A stretch of 64,000 nucleotides of DNA from Kutzneria viridogrisea (GTDB lineage: Bacteria > Actinomycetota > Actinomycetes > Mycobacteriales > Pseudonocardiaceae): the NCBI GenBank assembly GCA_014138725.1, contig JACJID010000002.1, positions 324,001 through 388,000 on the forward strand. The letters are read 5' to 3'. Below are positions 31,401 through 42,900 of the stretch, piece after piece. Position numbers and translations under genes: made by a program. The first letter of the stretch is position 1; each line of letters starts with the position of its first letter. A model generated the notes under the pieces. The model was given only the letters and a program-made list of their open reading frames with translations, searched no databases and was not told the origin of the DNA.

Positions 31401-34400
31401 CGTGCCTCGGGCAGCTCGTCCAGCAGCGGGCTGGGCCGTCCCGAGGTGAAGCCCGGCACGAACCGGTCCCAGTCCACCTCGGCCACGGTCAGGCAGGGCT
31501 GGGCCTCAGTGATGGCCTGCGCCAAGGCTTCCACGGCCAGCGCGGGCGCCAGCACGGTCAGGCCCTGGCGGCGCAGGCGCTGCTGCTCCGCCTCGTCGGC
31601 GGCCATGCCGATCTCGCCCCACGGGCCCCAGGCCACGGAGGTCGCGACCAGACCGCGGGCGCGGCGTTGCTCGGCCAGCGCGTCCAGGTAGGCGTTGGCG
31701 GCGGCGTAGCCGGACTGCCAGCCGCTGCCCCAGGTCGCGGCGATGGAGGAGAACAGCACGAACGCGTCCAGCTGCGTGTCGGCGAAGACCTCGTCCAGGT
31801 TGGACGCACCGACGGCCTTGGCGGACATCATCGCATCCAGGTCGTCCACAGTGGACTGAAGCAGCGCGACGCCCTGCGTGGAGCCAGCGGCGTGCAGCAC
31901 CGCGTTGACGGTCAACCCCTGCACCAACTCGGCGAGTGCCTGCTTGTCGGCCACATCGCACGCCGCGATGGTGACCTGGACGCCGAGCGCGGTCAGCTCC
32001 TCGCGCAACTCGTTGGCGCCAGGCGCGTCGGGCCCACGACGACCGGTCAGCACCAGGTGCTCCGCGCCGTTGCGGGCGGCCCAGCGGGCCAGCTCCGCGC
32101 CGATGCCACCGGTACCGCCGGTGATCAGCACGGTGCCACGCGGGGCCCACTGCTCGGTGCTTTCCGCGGGGGCGTGCGTGATCCTGCGGGCGAAGACCCC
32201 GGCCGCGCGGACGGCGACCTGGTCCTCAGTGCCCGCCAGCACGCTGGCGATGCGCCGGGCGGCGCGCTCGTCCAGCTGTTCGGGCAGGTCGATCAGTCCG
32301 CCCCAGCGGCGCGGCAGCTCCAGCGCGGCGACCCGGCCCAGGCCCCAGATCGCGGCCTGCTCGGGAATCGGCGCGGAGTCGGCACGGCCCACGCTCACGG
32401 CGCCGCGGGTCACGCCCCACACCGGCATGTCCTCGGGCAGCGCCTGGACCAGTGCCACAGTGGCGGCCAGGTCGGTCAGCGCCAGCACGCCTTCGACCCC
32501 GCTCAGGTCCAGCGTGGCGAAGTCAGCGGTGACGGCGCTGCGGGCGCCCAGCAGTCCGGCGAGCGGGCTGTCCACGGTGGACACCACGAGCCAGTTGGCG
32601 AGCGAGCCGGGGGTGGCCAGTTCGGTGACGGGCTTCCAGGTGACGCGGTAGCGCCACGAGTCCAGCGCGGCCTGCTTGTCCTGCTGGCGGCGCCAGGTCG
32701 ACAGCGCGGGCAGCACCTCGGACAGCGCCGACTGCTCGATGTCCAAAGTGGCGGCGAGCGACTCCAGGTCCTCGCGCTGCACGGCCGCCCAGAACTGGGC
32801 GTCGATCACGGCTGCCTCGGACACCTCGGCCGGGGCCGCGGCGAACTTCGGCCAGTAGCGCTGCCGCTGGAACGGGTAGGTCGGCAGGTCGACGCGGTGC
32901 GCGCCGGGGTAGAACGAGGTCCAGTCCACGGACACGCCGCCGACGTGCAGACCGGCCAGCGCGGAGACGAAGGTCTGCACCTCGTCGCGGTCGCGGCGCA
33001 GCGTGGGAATTCCGGCGGCCAGCGCGGACAGCACGCCGTCCGGGCCCAGCTCCAGGAACTTCGTGACGCCCTGGCCGCGCAGCCGCTCGATGCCCGCGTG
33101 GAAGCGCACGGCCTCGCGGACGTGGCGCACCCAGTACTCGGGCGTGGTCGGGTCGCCCTCGGTGTTGCCGATCACGGGAATGCTCGGCTGGCTGTAGGAC
33201 AGCTCGGCGGCGATGCGGCCGAACTCCGCCAGCATCGGGTCCATCAGCGGGGAGTGGAACGCGTGGCTGACCTTCAGGCGCCGCGTCTTGCGGTCGGTGA
33301 AGTTCGAGACCACGGTCTCAACCGCGTGCTCCTCACCCGAGACGACCACGGAGTCGGCGGCGTTGATCGCCGCGATCGACACCCGGTCGGTCAGGTGCGG
33401 CAGCACCTCGTCCTCGGTCGCCTGGATCGCGACCATCGCGCCGCCAGCGGGCAGCGCACCCATCAGCCGACCGCGGGCCGCGACCAGCTTGCACGCGTCC
33501 TCCAGCGAGAGGATGCCCGCGACGTGCGCCGCGGCCAGCTCACCGATGGAGTGGCCGATCAGCGAGTCCGGCACGATGCCGAAGGATTCGACGAGCCGGT
33601 ACAGCGCGACCTCGATCGCGAACAGCGCCGCCTGCGTGTACTCGGTGTGGTCCAGCAGCTCGGACTCACCGAACATGACCTCACGCAAGGGAAGTTCGAA
33701 CTGGACCAGCACCGAGTCCAGCGCGTCGGCGAACACCGGGAACGCCTCGTACAGCTCACGCCCCATGCCCGCGCGCTGCGAACCCTGCCCGGAGAACAGG
33801 AACGCCAACTGCCCCGCGCTGACCGTGCCCTGGACCAGGCCAGGGGCCGACTCGCCAGCGGCGAGGGCGGCCAGCGCCTCCGAGCTGGACACGACGGCGC
33901 GGTGCTCGAAGGCCGAACGCCCGATCGCCAGCGAGTAGCCGATGTCCGTGGGCGAGCCGGTGACGGTCTGGAGCCGTTGTGCCTGCTCACGCAGTGCTTC
34001 CGCGCTGCGGCCGGACAGCAGCCACGGGCTCACCAGCGAGTCGGCTGCCGGGGCCACCGGCTCGGCGGCGGGCGCCTGCTCCAGGATGACGTGCGCGTTG
34101 GTGCCGCTCACGCCGAAGGAGGAGACACCGGCGCGCCGCACCTCGCTGTCCCAGGGCTGCGCGGAGGTCAGCAGCCGCACGTCGCCCGCGGTCCAGTCCA
34201 CGTGGGACGAGGGGTCGGTGACGTGCAGGGTCTGCGGCAGCACACCGTTCTGCATCGCCAGCACCATCTTGATGATGCCCGCGACACCGGCGGCGGCCTG
34301 GGTGTGGCCGATGTTGGACTTGACCGAACCCAACCACAGCGGCGCGTTGCGGTCGCGGCCGTAGGTGGCCAGCAGGGCCTGCGCCTCGATCGGGTCGCCC

Positions 34401-37400
34401 AGCGTCGTGCCCGTACCGTGCGCCTCCACAGCGTCCACATCGGACGGACGCAGACCAGCGTTGGCCAGCGCCTGGCGGATGACCCGCTGCTGCGAAGGGC
34501 CGTTCGGGGCGGTGAGACCGTTGGATGCGCCGTCCTGGTTCACCGCGGTGCCGCGCACGACTGCCAGCACGGGGTGGCCGTTGCGCTTGGCGTCGGACAG
34601 CCGCTCCACGAGCAGCATGCCGACACCCTCGCCCCAGCCCGTGCCGTCGGCGCTGTCGGAGAACGCCTTGCAGCGCCCGTCCTGGGACAGCCCGCGCTGG
34701 CGGCTGAACTCCACGAAGACGCCAGGGGTGGACATGACCGTCACACCACCGACCAGCGCCATGCTGCACTCACCGGCGCGCAGGGCCTGCGCGGCCCAGT
34801 GCAGCGCCACCAGCGAGGAGGAGCAAGCGGTGTCGATCGTGACGGCCGGGCCTTCGAGCCCGAGCGTGTAGGACACGCGGCCGGACACGATGGCCGCCGC
34901 GTTGCCGGTACCGGCGTGGCCCTCCGAGTCCTGCACGGCGTGCATCAGCAGCATCGGGTAGTCCTGGCCGTTGGTGCCGACGAACACGCCCACCGGGCTG
35001 CCGTGCACCGAGGCCGGGTCCACACCCGCGCGCTCCAAGGCCTCCCAGGCCGTCTCCAGCAGCAGGCGCTGCTGCGGGTCCATGGCCACGGCCTCACGCG
35101 GCGAGATGCCGAAGAAAGCCGGGTCGAACCGGTCGGCCCCGTCGAGGAAGCCGCCCTCGCGCACATAGGAGGTGCCGGGCCGATCGGGGTCCGGGTCGAA
35201 CAGCCCGTCGAGGTCCCAGCCTCGGTCGGCGGGGAACGAGCTCATCGCGTCGGTGCCCTCGGACAGCAACTGCCACAACGCTTCCGGGGTGTCGACCCCG
35301 CCGGGGAAGCGGCAGCTCATGCCGACGATGACGATCGGGTCCTCGGTGTCCACGGCGACCGGGGCCAGCGCGGTCGGCGCCGCGGCCTGGGTGCCCAGCA
35401 GCTCGGCGCCCAGGTGCGCGGCCAGCGCGGTGGCGGTCGGATAGTCGAAGACCAAAGTGGACGGAAGGCGCAGACCCGTTGCGGCGCCGAGGGAGTTGCG
35501 CAGTTCCACGGCGGTCAGCGAGTCGAAGCCCAGTTCGCGGAAGGCCCGCGCGGGCTCCACCGACTCCGGGCCGGGGTAGCCCAGCACGGCGGCGGCGTGC
35601 GCCCGCACCAGCTCCAGCAGCAGGCGCTCCCGCTCGGACTCGGACAGTCCGGCGAGGCGGTCGGTGACCGAGGAGGGACCGTGCCCGGTGTCGTTGGCGG
35701 CCGCGGTGTCCAGCACGCGGCGCACCTCGGGGATGTCACCGATCAGCGCACTTGGCCGCACAGCGGTGAAACCGGGCGCGAACCGCTCCCAGTCCACGTC
35801 GGCCACGGCCACGAACGGCTCGCCGGAGGCCACGGCCTGGCGCAGCGCGAGCAGCGCGCGGGCCGGGGTCATCGGCGGGGTGCCGCTGCGGCTCAGTCGA
35901 GCGGCGACCACCTCGTCGGCGGCCATGCCGCCCTCGGCCCACGGGCCCCAGGCGATGGAGGTGGCGGGCTTGCCCTCGGCACGGCGGCGCTCGGCCAGCG
36001 CGTCCAGGAAGGCGTTGGCGGCGGCGTAGCTGGCCTGGCCCGCGGCGCCGATGGTGCCCGCGAACGAGGAGAACAACACGAAGGCGTCCAGCTCGCGGTC
36101 GGCGGTCAGCTTGTCCAGGTTGACCGCGGCGTCGACCTTGGCGCGGGCGACGATCGCCAGGCGCAGCGGAGTCAGCCCGTCCAGCACGCCGTCGTCGAGC
36201 ACACCGGCGGTGTGCACCACGGCGGTCAGGTTCTCGATGCCGTCCAGCAGCGCGGACAGCGCCTCGCGGTCAGCGGCGTCGCACGCGGCGATCGTCACCC
36301 GCGCGCCCAGTGCGGTCAGTTCCGCGGCGAGCTCGGTGGCGCCCGGCGCGTCCTGGCCGCGGCGGCTGGTGAGCACCAGGTGCTCGGCGCCCGCGGTCGC
36401 GGCCCAGCGGGCGACCTGCCCGCCCAGGGCGCCGGTGCCGCCGGTGATCAGCACGGTGCCGCGCGGGGTCCACTCCTCGGTGCTGGACTCGGCCCTGCTC
36501 AGGCGGCGCGCGAACACCCCGCTGGGGCGCACGGCGACCTGGTCGTCGTTCCCGGGACCGGCGAGCACGGCGCAGAGCCTGCGCAGCGCGCGCTCGTCCA
36601 ACTGCTCGGGCAGGTCGACCAGGCCACCCCAGCGCTGCGGGTACTCCAGGCCGCTGACCCTGCCCAGGCCCCACAGCGGGGCCTGCTTCAAGCTGATCAC
36701 GTGGTCCCAGCGGGCCACGGACACCGCGCCCGCGGTGGCGTACCAGAGCGGGGCGTGGATGTCGGCGTCACCGAGCGCCTGCGCCAGCACCACGCCGAAC
36801 ACCAGGCCGGTGGCCAGTTCGGGGTAGTCCGGGTGCGGGTTCTCGTTCATGCCGAGCAGGGAGAGCACGCCGTCCACGGAGGCGCCGCCGACGACCTCGC
36901 GCAGCTGGGCGGCCAGTTCCTCGCGGGTGGCGTTGGCGGTGGCCGGGCTGACCCGGACCACGTTGGCGCCGTTGGCCAGCATGCCGTCCACGACCTGGTC
37001 GGCCAGGCCGCCGTCCTCGGCCAGCACCAGCCAGGAGCCGGTGAGCCGCTGGGTGAGGGCCTCGGTCACCGGCTTCCAGGTGACCTTGTACCGCCAACTG
37101 TCGACAGTTGACTGTTCACCGCGCTGCTGGCGCCAGGCGGTCAGCGCGGGCAGCGCCTCGGTGAACGGCGCGGTGCCGTCCACGCCGAGCGCGCCGAGGT
37201 CCCCGCTGTCCACGGCCTGCCAGAAGGCGGCGTCCACACTGTCGACAGTCGACAGTTCACTGCTGACAGGTGCCGACTCCAGCCAGTACCGCTGCTGCTG
37301 GAACGCGTAGGTGGGCAGTTCGACGACCTGGCCGCCCCAGCCCTCGAACACGGTGGCCCACTGCGGGGAGAGCCCGCGCACGTGGATCTGGGCCAGCGCG

Positions 37401-39907
37401 GACAGCAGGGCGGTGACCTCGTCGCGGTCCTTGCGCAGCGCCGGGATGCCGGCGGCCAGCGCGGACAGCACGCCGTCCGGGCCCAGCTCCAGGAAGGTCG
37501 TGACCCCGTCGGCGGTCAGCCACTGGATGCCGTCGTGGAAGCGCACGGCCTCGCGCACGTGGCGCACCCAGTACTCGGGCGAGGTGAGGTCGGTGGCGAG
37601 CGAGCCGGTCAGGTTCGACACCACGGCGATCTGCGGGGCCGAGTAGGTCAGGCTTGCCGCCACCGCGCGGAACTCCTCCAGCATGGCGTCCATGCGCGGC
37701 GAGTGGAACGCGTGGCTGACCGTGAGACGACGCGTCTTGCGGTCGGTGAAGTTCGCGAGGACGGTCTCAACCGCGTCCTCGTCACCGGAGACGACCACCG
37801 AGTCCGGACCGTTGATCGCGGCGATCGACACCCGGTCGGTCAGGTGCGGGGCCACCTCGGCCTCGGTGGCCTGGATCGCGACCATCGCGCCACCAGCGGG
37901 CAGCGCACCCATCAACCGGCCGCGAGCCGCCACCAGCTTGCAGGCGTCCTCAAGGGACAGGACCCCGGCGACGTGCGCCGCGGCCAGCTCACCGATCGAG
38001 TGGCCGACCAGGTAGTCCGGCTTGACGCCCCAGGACTCGAACAGCCGGTACAGCGCGACCTCGATCGCGAACAACGCGGGCTGCGTGTACTCGGTCTGGT
38101 TCAGCAACTCCGAGTCGCCGAACATGACGTCCTTCAGATCATTGGAAAAGTGCGCCAGCACCTCATCCAAAGATCCAGCGAACTTGGGAAAAGCCGCATA
38201 CAGCTCACGCCCCATGCCCGCGCGCTGCGAGCCCTGACCGGAGAACATGACGGCGGACCGTCCACCAGCGACGGTCGAGCCGGTGACCAGCTCGGGCGCG
38301 CGGCCGTCCTCGGCCAGCGCGCGCAGCCCGCGCAGGAAGCCCTCGCGGTCGCTGGCCAGCACGACAGCGCGGTGCTCCAGCGAGGCGCGGGTGGTGGCCA
38401 GCGAGCGGGCCACGTCCAGCGGGGCACCGTCCACAGTGGAGGCGAGCTCGGCGGCCTGTGCGCGCAGGGCCTCGGCGGTGCGGCCGGAGACCAGCCAGGG
38501 CAGCACGGCGGGCGGGGTGCCCGGCGCGGCCTCGGTCTCCACCGGCTCGGGCTCGGGGGCCTGCTCCAGGATGACGTGCGCGTTGGTACCGCTCACGCCG
38601 AAGGCGGACACCCCCGCGCGCCGGGGCTGCCCGGTCTGCGGCCAGGGCGTGGCCTCGGTGAGCAGGCGGACCTCGCCGCTGGTCCAGTCCACGTGCGATG
38701 AGGGCTCCCCGGCGTGCAGGGACTCGGGCAGCAGCCCGTGCCGCATCGCCAGCACCATCTTGATCACACCGGCGACGCCAGCGGCGGTCTGCGAGTGGCC
38801 GAAGTTGGACTTGATCGAGCCCAGCCACAGCGGGCGCTCGCGGTCCTGGCCGTAGGTGTTGAGCAGGGCCTGGGCCTCGATCGGGTCGCCCAGCGAGGTG
38901 CCGGTGCCGTGCGCCTCCACGGCGTCGACCTGGGCAGCGGTCAGCCCGGCGCTGGTCAGCGCCTGGCGGATGACCCGCTGCTGGGAGGGGCCGTTCGGGG
39001 CGGTCAGGCCGTTGGACGCGCCGTCCTGGTTGACCGCGGACCCCTTGATCACGGCCAGCACGGTGTGCCCGCGGCGGCGTGCGTCGGACAGCCGCTCCAG
39101 CATGATCAGGCCGACGCCCTCGGCCCAGCCGGTGCCGTCGGCGTCGGCGGAGAACGGCTTGCAGCGCCCGTCGGCCGCGAGCCCGCCCTGGCGGCTGAAC
39201 TCGATGAACGCGGCCGGGGAGGCCATGACCATGACGCCGCCGGCCAGCGCCAGCGAGCACTCGCGGCGGCGCAGGGCCTGCGCGGCGAGGTGGATGGCGA
39301 CCAGCGAGGAGGAGCAGGCCGTGTCCACCGTGACGGCGGGGCCCTCCAGCCCGTAGGTGTAGGACAGGCGGCCGGAGAGCACGCTGGCGGAGTTGCCGGT
39401 CAGCAGGTGGCCCTCGACGCCTTCGGGGGTCTCGCCCTGGGTCTGGCCGTAGCCGGAGACCCCGGCGCCGATGTAGACCCCGCCCTGGCTGCCCTTGACC
39501 GACAGCGGGTCGATGCCCGAGCGCTCGAACAGCTCCCAGGAGGTCTCCAGCAGCAGGCGCTGCTGCGGGTCGGTGGCCAGTGCCTCGCGCGGGGACATGC
39601 CGAACAGCGAGGGGTCGAACAGCGACACGTCGTCGACGAACCCGCCCTCGTGGGCGTAGTCCTCGCTGAGGTTGTCCAGGTCCCAGCCGCGGTCCGCGGG
39701 GAACGGACCCACCGCGTCCACACCCTGGGACAGCAGCCGCCACAGCTGCTCGGGGCTGCGCACCCCACCGGGGAAGCGGCAGCTCATCCCGATGATCGCG
39801 ATGGGCTCCCGCTCCCCGGCCTCCAGCTCAGCGATCCGCTGGCGGGTGTCGTGCAGTTCGGCCGTCACCAGCTTCAGGTACTCCCGAAGCCTGTCCTCGT
39901 TCACCAT
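16406..39907 (-). CDS. PksD: five-module giant type I PKS, 7833 aa
   Basis: A single uninterrupted frame of 23.5 kb encoding five modules. Domains by residue: docking 1-30; D1 KS 32-449, AT 554-869, KR 935-1339, ACP 1435-1495; D2 KS 1520-1942, AT 2035-2349, KR 2417-2782, ACP 2872-2942; D3 KS 2957-3379, AT 3482-3802, DH 3825-4075, ACP 4142-4212; D4 KS 4235-4659, AT 4765-5102, KR 5174-5599, ACP 5669-5735; D5 KS 5755-6182, AT 6274-6605, DH 6625-6865, KR structural part 6899-7075, ER 7102-7395, KR catalytic part 7402-7592, ACP 7689-7739; docking 7755-7833. It takes the chain from PksC and passes it to PksE (tail [15 protein letters not shown]). Oddities: D3 has a DH and no KR, its ACP reads LGFTSL, and the D5 KR has Gly for the catalytic Ser. 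All five KS active-site Cys are present. Stop TGA at 16408-16406. Confidence 0.97.
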   Translation of the reverse strand: MVNEDRLREYLKLVTAELHDTRQRIAELEAGEREPIAIIGMSCRFPGGVRSPEQLWRLLSQGVDAVGPFPADRGWDLDNLSEDYAHEGGFVDDVSLFDPSLFGMSPREALATDPQQRLLLETSWELFERSGIDPLSVKGSQGGVYIGAGVSGYGQTQGETPEGVEGHLLTGNSASVLSGRLSYTYGLEGPAVTVDTACSSSLVAIHLAAQALRRRECSLALAGGVMVMASPAAFIEFSRQGGLAADGRCKPFSADADGTGWAEGVGLIMLERLSDARRRGHTVLAVIKGSAVNQDGASNGLTAPNGPSQQRVIRQALTSAGLTAAQVDAVEAHGTGTSLGDPIEAQALLNTYGQDRERPLWLGSIKSNFGHSQTAAGVAGVIKMVLAMRHGLLPESLHAGEPSSHVDWTSGEVRLLTEATPWPQTGQPRRAGVSAFGVSGTNAHVILEQAPEPEPVETEAAPGTPPAVLPWLVSGRTAEALRAQAAELASTVDGAPLDVARSLATTRASLEHRAVVLASDREGFLRGLRALAEDGRAPELVTGSTVAGGRSAVMFSGQGSQRAGMGRELYAAFPKFAGSLDEVLAHFSNDLKDVMFGDSELLNQTEYTQPALFAIEVALYRLFESWGVKPDYLVGHSIGELAAAHVAGVLSLEDACKLVAARGRLMGALPAGGAMVAIQATEAEVAPHLTDRVSIAAINGPDSVVVSGDEDAVETVLANFTDRKTRRLTVSHAFHSPRMDAMLEEFRAVAASLTYSAPQIAVVSNLTGSLATDLTSPEYWVRHVREAVRFHDGIQWLTADGVTTFLELGPDGVLSALAAGIPALRKDRDEVTALLSALAQIHVRGLSPQWATVFEGWGGQVVELPTYAFQQQRYWLESAPVSSELSTVDSVDAAFWQAVDSGDLGALGVDGTAPFTEALPALTAWRQQRGEQSTVDSWRYKVTWKPVTEALTQRLTGSWLVLAEDGGLADQVVDGMLANGANVVRVSPATANATREELAAQLREVVGGASVDGVLSLLGMNENPHPDYPELATGLVFGVVLAQALGDADIHAPLWYATAGAVSVARWDHVISLKQAPLWGLGRVSGLEYPQRWGGLVDLPEQLDERALRRLCAVLAGPGNDDQVAVRPSGVFARRLSRAESSTEEWTPRGTVLITGGTGALGGQVARWAATAGAEHLVLTSRRGQDAPGATELAAELTALGARVTIAACDAADREALSALLDGIENLTAVVHTAGVLDDGVLDGLTPLRLAIVARAKVDAAVNLDKLTADRELDAFVLFSSFAGTIGAAGQASYAAANAFLDALAERRRAEGKPATSIAWGPWAEGGMAADEVVAARLSRSGTPPMTPARALLALRQAVASGEPFVAVADVDWERFAPGFTAVRPSALIGDIPEVRRVLDTAAANDTGHGPSSVTDRLAGLSESERERLLLELVRAHAAAVLGYPGPESVEPARAFRELGFDSLTAVELRNSLGAATGLRLPSTLVFDYPTATALAAHLGAELLGTQAAAPTALAPVAVDTEDPIVIVGMSCRFPGGVDTPEALWQLLSEGTDAMSSFPADRGWDLDGLFDPDPDRPGTSYVREGGFLDGADRFDPAFFGISPREAVAMDPQQRLLLETAWEALERAGVDPASVHGSPVGVFVGTNGQDYPMLLMHAVQDSEGHAGTGNAAAIVSGRVSYTLGLEGPAVTIDTACSSSLVALHWAAQALRAGECSMALVGGVTVMSTPGVFVEFSRQRGLSQDGRCKAFSDSADGTGWGEGVGMLLVERLSDAKRNGHPVLAVVRGTAVNQDGASNGLTAPNGPSQQRVIRQALANAGLRPSDVDAVEAHGTGTTLGDPIEAQALLATYGRDRNAPLWLGSVKSNIGHTQAAAGVAGIIKMVLAMQNGVLPQTLHVTDPSSHVDWTAGDVRLLTSAQPWDSEVRRAGVSSFGVSGTNAHVILEQAPAAEPVAPAADSLVSPWLLSGRSAEALREQAQRLQTVTGSPTDIGYSLAIGRSAFEHRAVVSSSEALAALAAGESAPGLVQGTVSAGQLAFLFSGQGSQRAGMGRELYEAFPVFADALDSVLVQFELPLREVMFGESELLDHTEYTQAALFAIEVALYRLVESFGIVPDSLIGHSIGELAAAHVAGILSLEDACKLVAARGRLMGALPAGGAMVAIQATEDEVLPHLTDRVSIAAINAADSVVVSGEEHAVETVVSNFTDRKTRRLKVSHAFHSPLMDPMLAEFGRIAAELSYSQPSIPVIGNTEGDPTTPEYWVRHVREAVRFHAGIERLRGQGVTKFLELGPDGVLSALAAGIPTLRRDRDEVQTFVSALAGLHVGGVSVDWTSFYPGAHRVDLPTYPFQRQRYWPKFAAAPAEVSEAAVIDAQFWAAVQREDLESLAATLDIEQSALSEVLPALSTWRRQQDKQAALDSWRYRVTWKPVTELATPGSLANWLVVSTVDSPLAGLLGARSAVTADFATLDLSGVEGVLALTDLAATVALVQALPEDMPVWGVTRGAVSVGRADSAPIPEQAAIWGLGRVAALELPRRWGGLIDLPEQLDERAARRIASVLAGTEDQVAVRAAGVFARRITHAPAESTEQWAPRGTVLITGGTGGIGAELARWAARNGAEHLVLTGRRGPDAPGANELREELTALGVQVTIAACDVADKQALAELVQGLTVNAVLHAAGSTQGVALLQSTVDDLDAMMSAKAVGASNLDEVFADTQLDAFVLFSSIAATWGSGWQSGYAAANAYLDALAEQRRARGLVATSVAWGPWGEIGMAADEAEQQRLRRQGLTVLAPALAVEALAQAITEAQPCLTVAEVDWDRFVPGFTSGRPSPLLDELPEARRAAESELDVPAEQGNQLRERLAALPETERKHVLLDIVRTEAAVVLGHAGAEAVDAERAFRDLGFDSLTAVELRNRLTASTGLKLPATLVFDYPTASVLTGHILDGLFGADTAAVVTSTAAADTDPIVIVGMSCRLPGGVDSPEALWDLVFNGTEALSTFPADRGWDLGALYDPEPGVEGRTYSVDGGFVPEAGQFDPAFFGMSPREALATDPQQRLLLTATWELFERAGIAPHSVKGSRTGVFIGAGDSGYGTGVSEIPEGLSGQFLTGNSSSVASGRISYTLGLEGPALTVDTACSSSLVALHLAMQSLRRGECTMAIAGGVTVMSTPVPFVEFSRQRGLAPDGRCKSFSEDADGTGWAEGVGLLLVERLSDARRNGHTVLAVIKGSAVNQDGASNGLTAPNGPAQQRVIQQALADSGLAPSEVDVVEAHGTGTVLGDPIEAQAVLATYGQDRETPLWLGSIKSNIGHTQAAAGVSGVIKMVMAMRHGVLPQTLHVGQPSTHVDWTAGSVRLLTERVEWTSAVRRAGISSFGISGTNAHTIIEQAPAEEQAPVTGTPGAVLPWLVSGRSAEALRAQAERLLSRVDGADPVDLAYSLATARSTFEHRAVVLGESAEDLRRGLTALVSGDRIPGVLRGNAFTGKTAFLFSGQGSQRAGMGRELYEAFPVFADALDAVLARFDLPLREVMFGESELLSQTEYTQAALFAIEVALYRLVESWGLRPDQLIGHSIGELSAAHVAGVLSLEDACKLVAARGRLMQALPTGGAMIAIQATEDEVRPLLTDRVSIAAINGPRSVVVSGDEDAAQAIADQFADRKTRKLTVSHAFHSPRMDPMLEEFRAVAEGLTYSAPTIPVVGNTEGDPTTPEYWVRHVREAVRFHEGITKLVELGVTRFVELGPDGVLTGMAQESADGALMVPLLRGDRGEAQSLLTAISQLHVSGVSPQWASVFAGWGASTVDLPTYAFQNERYWLEPNSVSTDPAALGLAGTGHPLLGVVVGLADSDGLVFSNLLSVQSQPWLADHVVGGAILFPGTGFVELVLTAGEHLGCERLEELILEAPLVLPERGGVRLQVVVGGPDHSEARTVTVYSQQGETWTRHASGVLVAAEESEGEPLTEWPPQGAEPIILDGLYELRAEGGFHYGPAFRGLHAAWVADGEVYAEVALPESLRTEAGRYGLHPALLDSALQALAFTGGEGGAKLPFSWTGVSLGAVGAAVLRVRLSTTDRNGTIAITLADAAGQPVGVAEGLQLRPVAAEQLAIPVATAAATPAAKPRKRRSAQDNAVLGDEGLHAKLAGLEDEDQDALLLELVRTQAAIVLGYNGPEAVEPDRAFKELGFTSLTAVEFRNGMNEVTGMRLPATLVFDYPTSISLAGYLKDELLGAEDQPQARKRKRGNDADDPIVIVAMGCRYPGGISTPEQLWDIVASGTDAITSFPTDRGWDLDALYDPDPDTPGTCYTREGGYLHNASEFDPAFFGISPREAVAMDPQQRLLLEVCWETLERAGLDMASLKGSQTGVFAGVTYQDYGTMLMSSEDSSEGLFGTGNSPSVLSGRVAYTLGLEGPAVSIDTACSSSLVALHWAAQALRDGDCTLALAGGVTVMSSPVSLIEFSAQKALAADGRSKPFSAAADGASWAEGAGVVLLERLSDAKRNGHQVLAVVRGSALNQDGASNGLTAPNGPAQQRVIRHALANGGLEPSDVDVIEAHGTGTTLGDPIEAGALFATYGRDRDPENPVWLGSFKSNVGHSQAAAGVGGIIKMVMAMRHGIVPPTLHAEEPSPHIDWSSGTIQLATEARPWPETGHARRAGVSSFGMSGTNAHVIVEQAPQVPVKPRTEGEPVLTGQALPWSLSARSAAALRGQAEKLLSAVDGERPVDVGFSLASTKSAFEHRAVIVGTELDELRAGLRALAEGVGADNLVQGSTAPHGKRVFVFPGQGSQWVGMAVELLDTAPVFAARMTECAEVLSEFVDWDLFTSLSDPAAYERVDVVQPMSWAVMVSLAELWRSLGVRPDAVLGHSQGEIAAAAVSGALSLRDAARVVTLRSKAIADELAGRGGMVSVALPLDQVEPLLDERISVAALNGPTSVVVAGDPDGLDELIARCESQGVRARRIPVDYASHTVHVERIEQRLAEVLAPIEPQASKIPFFSTVTGDWIDTATMDAGYWYTNLRQTVQFEQSTRKLAEQGYDVFVESSSHPVLAMAIRETLDGFGDVEPIVVGTLRREQGTQHRFLLSLGELHCGGRDVDFTQVFAGHGAETIALPTYAFQHQRYWPRLPEPGSRPAVVEGAVDPVDAKFWAAVEQEDLKSLADTLNLELSALNEIVPALSSWRRERREQSTMDSLRYKVTWKPITGDPALTGDWLLVVPAGFAEHEWVLAAQHALNPVTIEIAAEADRETIAAQLAEVKADGVLSLLALDESPSAAHPENPVGLVTTAALIQALGDARIDGPLWCATSGAVAVGKSEAVTNPVQALVWGLGRVAALEHPERWGGLLDLPATPDDRAVRRVLTALSGVDSEDQIAVRGSGLFGRRLTRAALTEQTGTPWQPRGTVLITGGTGALGGHLARWLAANGAEHLLLTSRRGEAAEGAAELAAELTELGARVTIAACDVADREALASLLNGQQVNAVVHAAGVLDDGMLDSMTPERLAGVLRAKSQAALNLHELTSDLDAFVLFSSTAGVWGGQGQSNYAAANAFLDALAENRRAAGLAATSVAWGPWGGAGLAEDPAVAQRQRRGGILALEPEVAITALQQALDAGEATLTVAGVEWGLYAPGLASLRPSRLIEAIPEARAALEAMAEAAKSGDAGGSALLQKLAGLSESERERELLEFVKVFVAGVLGFGGPEEVDTGRAFQDIGFDSLTAVDLRNRLSAATGVRLPTTMIFDYPTPTALARYLRAEITGVPEQTEAAPVAVTASTVDDPIAIVAMACRFPGGISTPEALWRLLSEGEDAITDFPVNRGWDVDSVYDTDPDKTGTSYVRAGAFLHNADQFDAPFFGINPREALAMDPQQRLLLETSWEALERAGIDPSSLQGSQTGVFAGSNGQDYTPLLAMSDHGAEGYVMTGNAGSVVSGRIAYTLGLEGPAVTVDTACSSSLVALHWAAQALRNGECNLALAGGVTVMSTPTAFVQFSRQRGLAPDGRCKPFSESADGTGWGEGAGMLVLERLSDARRNGHPVLALVRGSAVNQDGASNGLTAPNGPSQQRVIRQALASAGLAPSDVDVVEAHGTGTVLGDPIEAQAVLATYGKDRDRPLWMGSIKSNIGHTQAAAGVAGVMKVVLALQNDLLPPSLHVTEPSSHVDWAAGDVRLATEPVPWAENGHPRRAGISSFGVSGTNAHTIIEQAPAYEEPEVEQQPLPVVPWLISGATKDALREQAERLLPVVEGSALDVGYSLATTRAVHEHRAVVLAPGALGALAAGESAAGLVQGTARAEGKSAFLFSGQGSQRAGMGRELYEAFPVFADALDAVHAHFDMPLRDVMFGESELLHQTEYTQPALFAIEVALYRLVESWGVRPDYLVGHSIGELAAAHVAGVLSLEDACKLVAARGRLMQALPTGGAMIAIQATEDEVLPLLTDAVSIAAINGPDSVVVSGDETDAEAISGLFEGRKTRRLTVSHAFHSPRMDDMLAAFREVAEQLTYSAPRIPVVSNVTGTLASELDSPQYWVRHVRDAVRFNDGIRYLEDHGVTRYLELGPDGVLAGMAQGCLNGEHVVVPALRRDRGEALATLTALATLHVNGVDVNWAELFTGTGARRIELPTYAFQHQRFWPQVSTTAFGDVTSVGLTSADHPLLGAAVALADSDGVVFTGRLSTQTQPWLADHAVMGSILFPGTAFLELAVRAGDQVGCGQVEELTLAAPLVLPERGGVQLQVVVGGSDESGARTISVHSRADEDQPWVLHATGALVPNVEQEPEFLAVWPPAGAQALEVEGFYEVYASSGFNYGPTFQGLKAAWQLGEDIYAEISLPEDQHATAAKFGLHPALLDAALQALVFVPLEGSGKSRLPFSWSGVSLHAGGASTVRVRLTQSGADSLALAVCDAAGQPVATIGSLAMREVSAEQIQDTRATHQDSLFRLDWTKFATSQPELEQSVAVLGHDNLKLAALLGAESVDGIEGVTADVLLVPLVANGEATGDVAADVRQGIYRVLDLVQSWLAEERFEDTKLVFVTRGAMAIRDEDVRDLAYAPVWGLVRSAQSENPGRFLLVDVDDEQSSVEALPGVIAAGESQVVVREGVAHAGRLVRVGAEVLATPAEGPWRLDSVDKGTLDNLRLIPAPEAEAELLPGHVRIAVRAAGVNFRDVLNALGMYPGEAGAMGLEGAGVITEVAADVTDLAPGDKVMGMFGGAFGPTVMADRRMVARMPQGWSYTEAASAPIVFLTAYYALIDLAKLQRGESILVHAAAGGVGMAAVQLANHLGATVYGTASTGKWDAVRALGVAEEHLASSRTLEFEAKFSEGVDVVLNSLAGEFIDSSLRLLHQGGRFVEMGKADLRDPQGVDYRAFDLVEAGPARIGEMLTEILALLESGVLRPLPVATWDIRRAAEAFRFISQGKHIGKVVLTMPVAVDPEGTVLVTGGTGGLGAQVARHLVTEHGARDLLLLSRTGSAPELAAELTELGASVRIAACDVADRDALAAVLDGVALTGVVHTAGVVDDGVIASLDQARVDKVLRPKVDAVVNLHELTQGQDLAMFVVFSGAAGVFGGPGQGNYAAANVFLDAFAQHRRAQGLPATSLAWGPWAQGAGMTSQLTEADIQRMARSGMLPLSVEQGLGLFDAGLGVDEPALLPMNLDTKVLATQGDALSPLYRSLVKAPARRAAAAASTQTSTVSLAKALGGLSEKERAQALLNLVCDQVAAVLGHGSAEDIEPEQAFNALGFDSLTSVELRNRLNAATELRLPATLVFDYPTPQALAGYLLAEIVPEEVSTSSVVLGELDQLGGLLGRVAGDDGLRTTITSKLEELLAQFRGGAVEPAAAAEDELESVSADELFDLIDKEFGS
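16640..22640 (-). other. Module D5: KS-AT(malonyl)-DH-ER-KR-ACP, the only ER in the window
   Basis: KS 21360-22640, with FFGINPREA in place of [11 protein letters not shown] 20090-21085 with GHSIGE and HAFH (malonyl). DH 19310-20030 with [12 protein letters not shown] and [11 protein letters not shown] 17720-18600 with the NADPH-binding motif [15 protein letters not shown] (near 18190) and [14 protein letters not shown] catalytic part 17130-17700 with TGGTGGLG and VVDDG (B-type). The serine expected 13 residues before the catalytic Tyr is Gly ([10 protein letters not shown]). ACP LGFDSL near 16770. If the KR works, the outcome is a saturated methylene. Confidence 0.92.
22650..27200 (-). other. 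Module D4: KS-AT(methylmalonyl)-KR(B-like)-ACP
   Basis: KS 25930-27200, divergent from its neighbours ([14 protein letters not shown] where most have FSRQRGLxxDGRCK; SNVGHS in the second His motif). AT 24600-25610 with GHSQGE and YASH, methylmalonyl. KR 23110-24385 with [11 protein letters not shown] (VLDDGM) and also the A-type Trp position ([11 protein letters not shown]), so stereochemistry is less certain; B-type preferred. ACP reads IGFDSL near 22820. Confidence 0.9.
27215..31035 (-). other. Module D3: KS-AT(malonyl)-DH-ACP with no ketoreductase
   Basis: KS 29770-31035 ([10 protein letters not shown]); AT 28500-29460 with GHSIGE and HAFH (malonyl). The DH (27680-28430) keeps HxxxGxxxxP ([12 protein letters not shown], near 28325), YGPAFRG and the Asp of HPALLDSAL (near 27855). 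After the DH the sequence runs through LPFSW into the linker PATAAAT...KPRKRRS and then straight to the ACP. No Rossmann TGGTG motif, FSS or NYAAAN exists anywhere between DH and ACP. The ACP serine sits in LGFTSL instead of LGFDSL (near 27385). A second basic linker (ARKRKRG) follows the ACP. Without a KR the beta-ketone should remain, and the DH would have no in-module substrate. Confidence 0.93.
31050..35345 (-). other. Module D2: KS-AT(malonyl)-KR(A)-ACP
   Basis: KS 34080-35345; AT 32860-33800 with GHSIGE and HAFH (malonyl, internal-module subtype). KR 31560-32655 with TGGTGGIG, no LDD ([10 protein letters not shown]) and Trp in [11 protein letters not shown], so A-type with catalytic residues present. 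ACP LGFDSL near 31210. The AT reads [15 protein letters not shown] where the other malonyl ATs read [11 protein letters not shown], a small local deviation. Confidence 0.92.
37095..37110. repeat. 16 bp perfect palindrome in the D1 post-AT linker
   Basis: Same sequence as the copy at 9298. A second palindrome, ACTGTCGACAGT, lies 130 bp away at 37238-37249 and also encodes STVDS. Confidence 0.95.
38112..38195. repeat. 84 bp first-module AT block, D1 copy
   Basis: Differs from the F1/E1 copies by one base (cagatcatt for cagatcagt) and is identical to the B1 copy. Confidence 0.9.
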
Positions 39908-39958
39908 GGGAACCTTGCCTGTGCGCGCTGGGCACCGCGCAGGTTCGCCGGTGCTGGA
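39908..39958 (-). promoter_or_regulatory. PksC-PksD junction and ribosome binding site
   Basis: A 51 bp gap after the PksC TAG. AAGG at 39916-39913 lies 5 nt before the PksD ATG (39907-39905). The second codon is GTG, an alternative start, but the RBS spacing fits the ATG. I see no terminator-like hairpin. Confidence 0.75.
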
Positions 39959-42900
39959 CTATCCCCTGCCGAGCTCCTTGTTGATGAACTCGAAGATCTC
40001 GTCATCCGTGGCCGCGTCGAGCTTGTCCGCAACGGTGGCGCCTTCCGTCTTCTCCCCGATGTCACTCAACTTGGCCAGCATGGTCCGAAGTCGAGCGGTG
40101 ATCAGGGGGTGAGCGCCATCGTCTGGGGAAACTGCTGAAATCGCGAGCTCGATGCGGTCGAGCTCGGTGAACAGGTTCACCTCCTGCCCGGCGGCACCGC
40201 CGAGCTCGTTGAGCACGTGCCCGGCCAGGGCGGTCGGGGTCGGGTGGTCGAACACCAGCGAGGCGGCCAGCCGCAGGCCGGTGGCCGTGTTGAGCCGGTT
40301 GCGCAGCTCCACGGCGGTCAGCGAGTCGAAGCCCAGCTCCTTGAACGGCCGGACCGGGTCCACCTCGTCCTTGCCCGCGTGCCCGAGCACCGCGGCCACC
40401 CGCTCCCGCACCAGGTCGAGCACGACCCGCTCCTGCTGCGCGGCGGGCAGCCCGGCCAGCTCCTCGGCCAGCGTGGACTCGCCCTCGACGGCCTCCGGCA
40501 CGGCGTCCAGCACACGCCGCACCTCGGGCAGCTCGTCGAGCAGGGGGCGCCGCCGGGCCATGGTGAACCCGGGCGTGAACAGCTCCCAGTCCACGTCGGC
40601 CACGGCGAGGAACGTCTCGTCCAGGTCCATGGCCTGCTGCAACGCGGCGACCGTCAGCTTCGGGTCCATCGCACGCACGCCACGCTTGCGCAGTCGCTGC
40701 TCGTCCTCCTCAGTGCCCACCATGCCGCCACCGGCCCACGCACCCCACGCGACCGCAGTGGCCGTAGCACCGCGTGCACGTCGCTGCTCGGCCAGTGCGT
40801 CGAGGAAGGCGTTGGCGGCCGCGTAGGCCGCTTGGCCGCCACTGCCCCACACACCCGCGTTGGACGACAGCAGGATGAAGGCGTCCAACTGCTGGTCAGC
40901 GAGCAGTTCGTCCAGGTTGACCGCACCGGCCACCTTGGCCTCAGCAGCCGCTGCGAACTCCTGTGCGGTCGTGTCCGCCAGTGCGGCAGGTGTGACCACG
41001 CCCGCCGCGTGCACCACGGCGCGCACGGGGTCCCCGTCGGCCTCCAGCGACTTGAGCAGCCCCGAGAGCGCGTCCCGGTCCGCCGCGTCGCAGGCCGCCA
41101 CGGTGACGCGGGCGCCCAGCGCGGTGAGCTCGGCCTCCAGCTCGGACACCCCGTCGGCGTCCCGGCCACGGCGGCTGGTCAGCACCAGGTGCTCGGCCCC
41201 GTTGCCCGCCAGCCAGCGGGCGAGGTGCCCGCCGATGGCCCCGGTGCCGCCGGTGATCAGCACCGTGCCCTGCGCGGCGAAGTTCCGGACTGCGGTCCGG
41301 TTGGCGGCGGGATCGTGCACCAGCCTGCGCGCCAGCACCGTGGCCCCGCGCAGGGCGAGCTGGTCCTCCTCGCCGGTCAGCGCGCTCCAGAGCGGTTCGG
41401 GTGCGTGCTCGTGCAGGTCGATCAGGCCGCCCCAGCGCTGCGGGTGCTCCAGGCCGATGACCCGGCCCATGCCCCACACCAGCGCCTGCGCGGGGCTGAT
41501 CCGCTCCCCCGGCCGCCCGGTGAGCACGCCGCCGCTGGTGATCAGCCAGAGCGGGGCCTCGATGCCCACGTCGCCCAGGGCCTGGGTGAGCGCGAGCGTG
41601 CTCACGACGCCACGGGGCAGCACCGGGTAGTCCTGGTGCGGCTGCTCGTCCTGGCCGAGCAGGGACACGACGCCAGCGGGGTCGTGGGCCACCAGCAGGG
41701 TGGCGAACTGGGCCCGGTCGATCGTGTTCGGGTCCACCGTGATCGTGACGACCTCGGCCCCGCTGCCGTCGAGCAGGCTCGTGTCGGCACCCTGTGGGGC
41801 CACGACCAGCCAGGTGCCGGTCAGCTTGCCGGTGGCCGTGACGGGCTTCCAGGTGATCCGGTACCGCCAACTGTCGACAGTTGACTGTTGACGCTGCTGG
41901 CGGCGCCAGCTGGACAGGACGGGCAGTGCCCCGGTGAGCAGGTCGGCGTCGTCCAGGCCGAGCGTGCCCAGGTCCCCGTTGTCCACGGCCGCCCAGAACG
42001 CGGCGTCCACCGGGTCGGCCCCGGTCTGCTCGGTCGGCACCGCGGGCTTGGGCCAGTAGTTCTGCCGCTGGAACGGGTAGGTCGGCAGGTCGACGCGCCG
42101 TGCGTCGGCCGGGAACACCACCGACCAGTCCGGCTCCACACCCCGCACCCACAGCTCCGCCAGCGAGGCGTAGAAGCGGACCGCAGTCCCCTCGTTGCGC
42201 CGCAGCGTGCCGGTGACCACGCCGTCCACGATGTCGCCGACCCCGGAGGTCAGCACCGGGTGGGACGACACCTCGACGAACGCCGTGTGCCCGCTCTCGG
42301 CCAGTCCGCGGATCGCCGTCTCGAACTGCACCGTCTGCCGCAGGTTGGTGTACCAGTAGCCCGCGTCCATGGCGCTGGTGTCCAGCCACTCGCCGGTCAC
42401 CGTGCTGAAGAACGGCACCTCGCTGGACTGCGGCTGGATCGGCGCCAGGACCTCGGCGAGCCTGTCCTCGATCAGCTCCACGTGAGCCGTGTGCGAGGCG
42501 TAGTCCACCGGGATCTTGCGAGCCCGCTCGTGCGTGGCCACCAACTCGTCCAACGCCGCCGGGTCACCCGCCACGACAATCGAGGACGGACCGTTGAACG
42601 CCGCGATGCTGACCTTGTCGCTCAGCAACGGCTCGACCTCGGCCAACGGCAGGTTGATCGACACCATGCCGCCGCGACCGGCCAGCTCGTCGGCGATGGC
42701 CTTGCTGCGCAGGGCAACAACCCGGGCCGCGTCCTGAAGGGTCAGCGCGCCAGCAACAGCGGCCGCCGCGATCTCACCCTGCGAGTGGCCAACCACAGCA
42801 TCCGGCGTAATGCCGTGCGCACGCCACACCTCAGCCAGCGACACCATCACAGCCCACGACATCGGCTGCACAACATCGACCCGCTCAAACGCCTTCGCGT

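Larger units (their letters stand above)
35360..39815 (-). other. Module D1: KS-AT(malonyl)-KR(B)-ACP
   Basis: KS 38560-39810; AT 37300-38245 with GHSIGE and HAFH (malonyl, first-module subtype). KR 35890-37100 with [13 protein letters not shown] and FSS...SYAAAN, so B-type and intact. ACP LGFDSL near 35525. The hydroxyl set here lies four carbons from the carbonyl left by D3, the right distance for a six-membered hemiketal. Confidence 0.92.

Noticed and set aside
25940-37111. A plus-strand open frame of about 3700 codons, and similar long ones at 166-5256, 41888-48448 and 51155-57748
   Set aside because: They lie antisense to intact PKS genes. Their translations are Arg/Gly/His/Gln-rich with no domains and repeat whenever a module repeats. 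This is the usual effect of G/C-rich third positions in a high-GC genome.
42780-42820. TTA (bldA-type) codons suggested by gtaa/taat strings on the plus strand
   Set aside because: In the minus-strand reading frame these fall as ATT-ACG or GTT-ACG (Ile-Thr, Val-Thr), not as TTA. I did not see an in-frame TTA, but I did not scan exhaustively.
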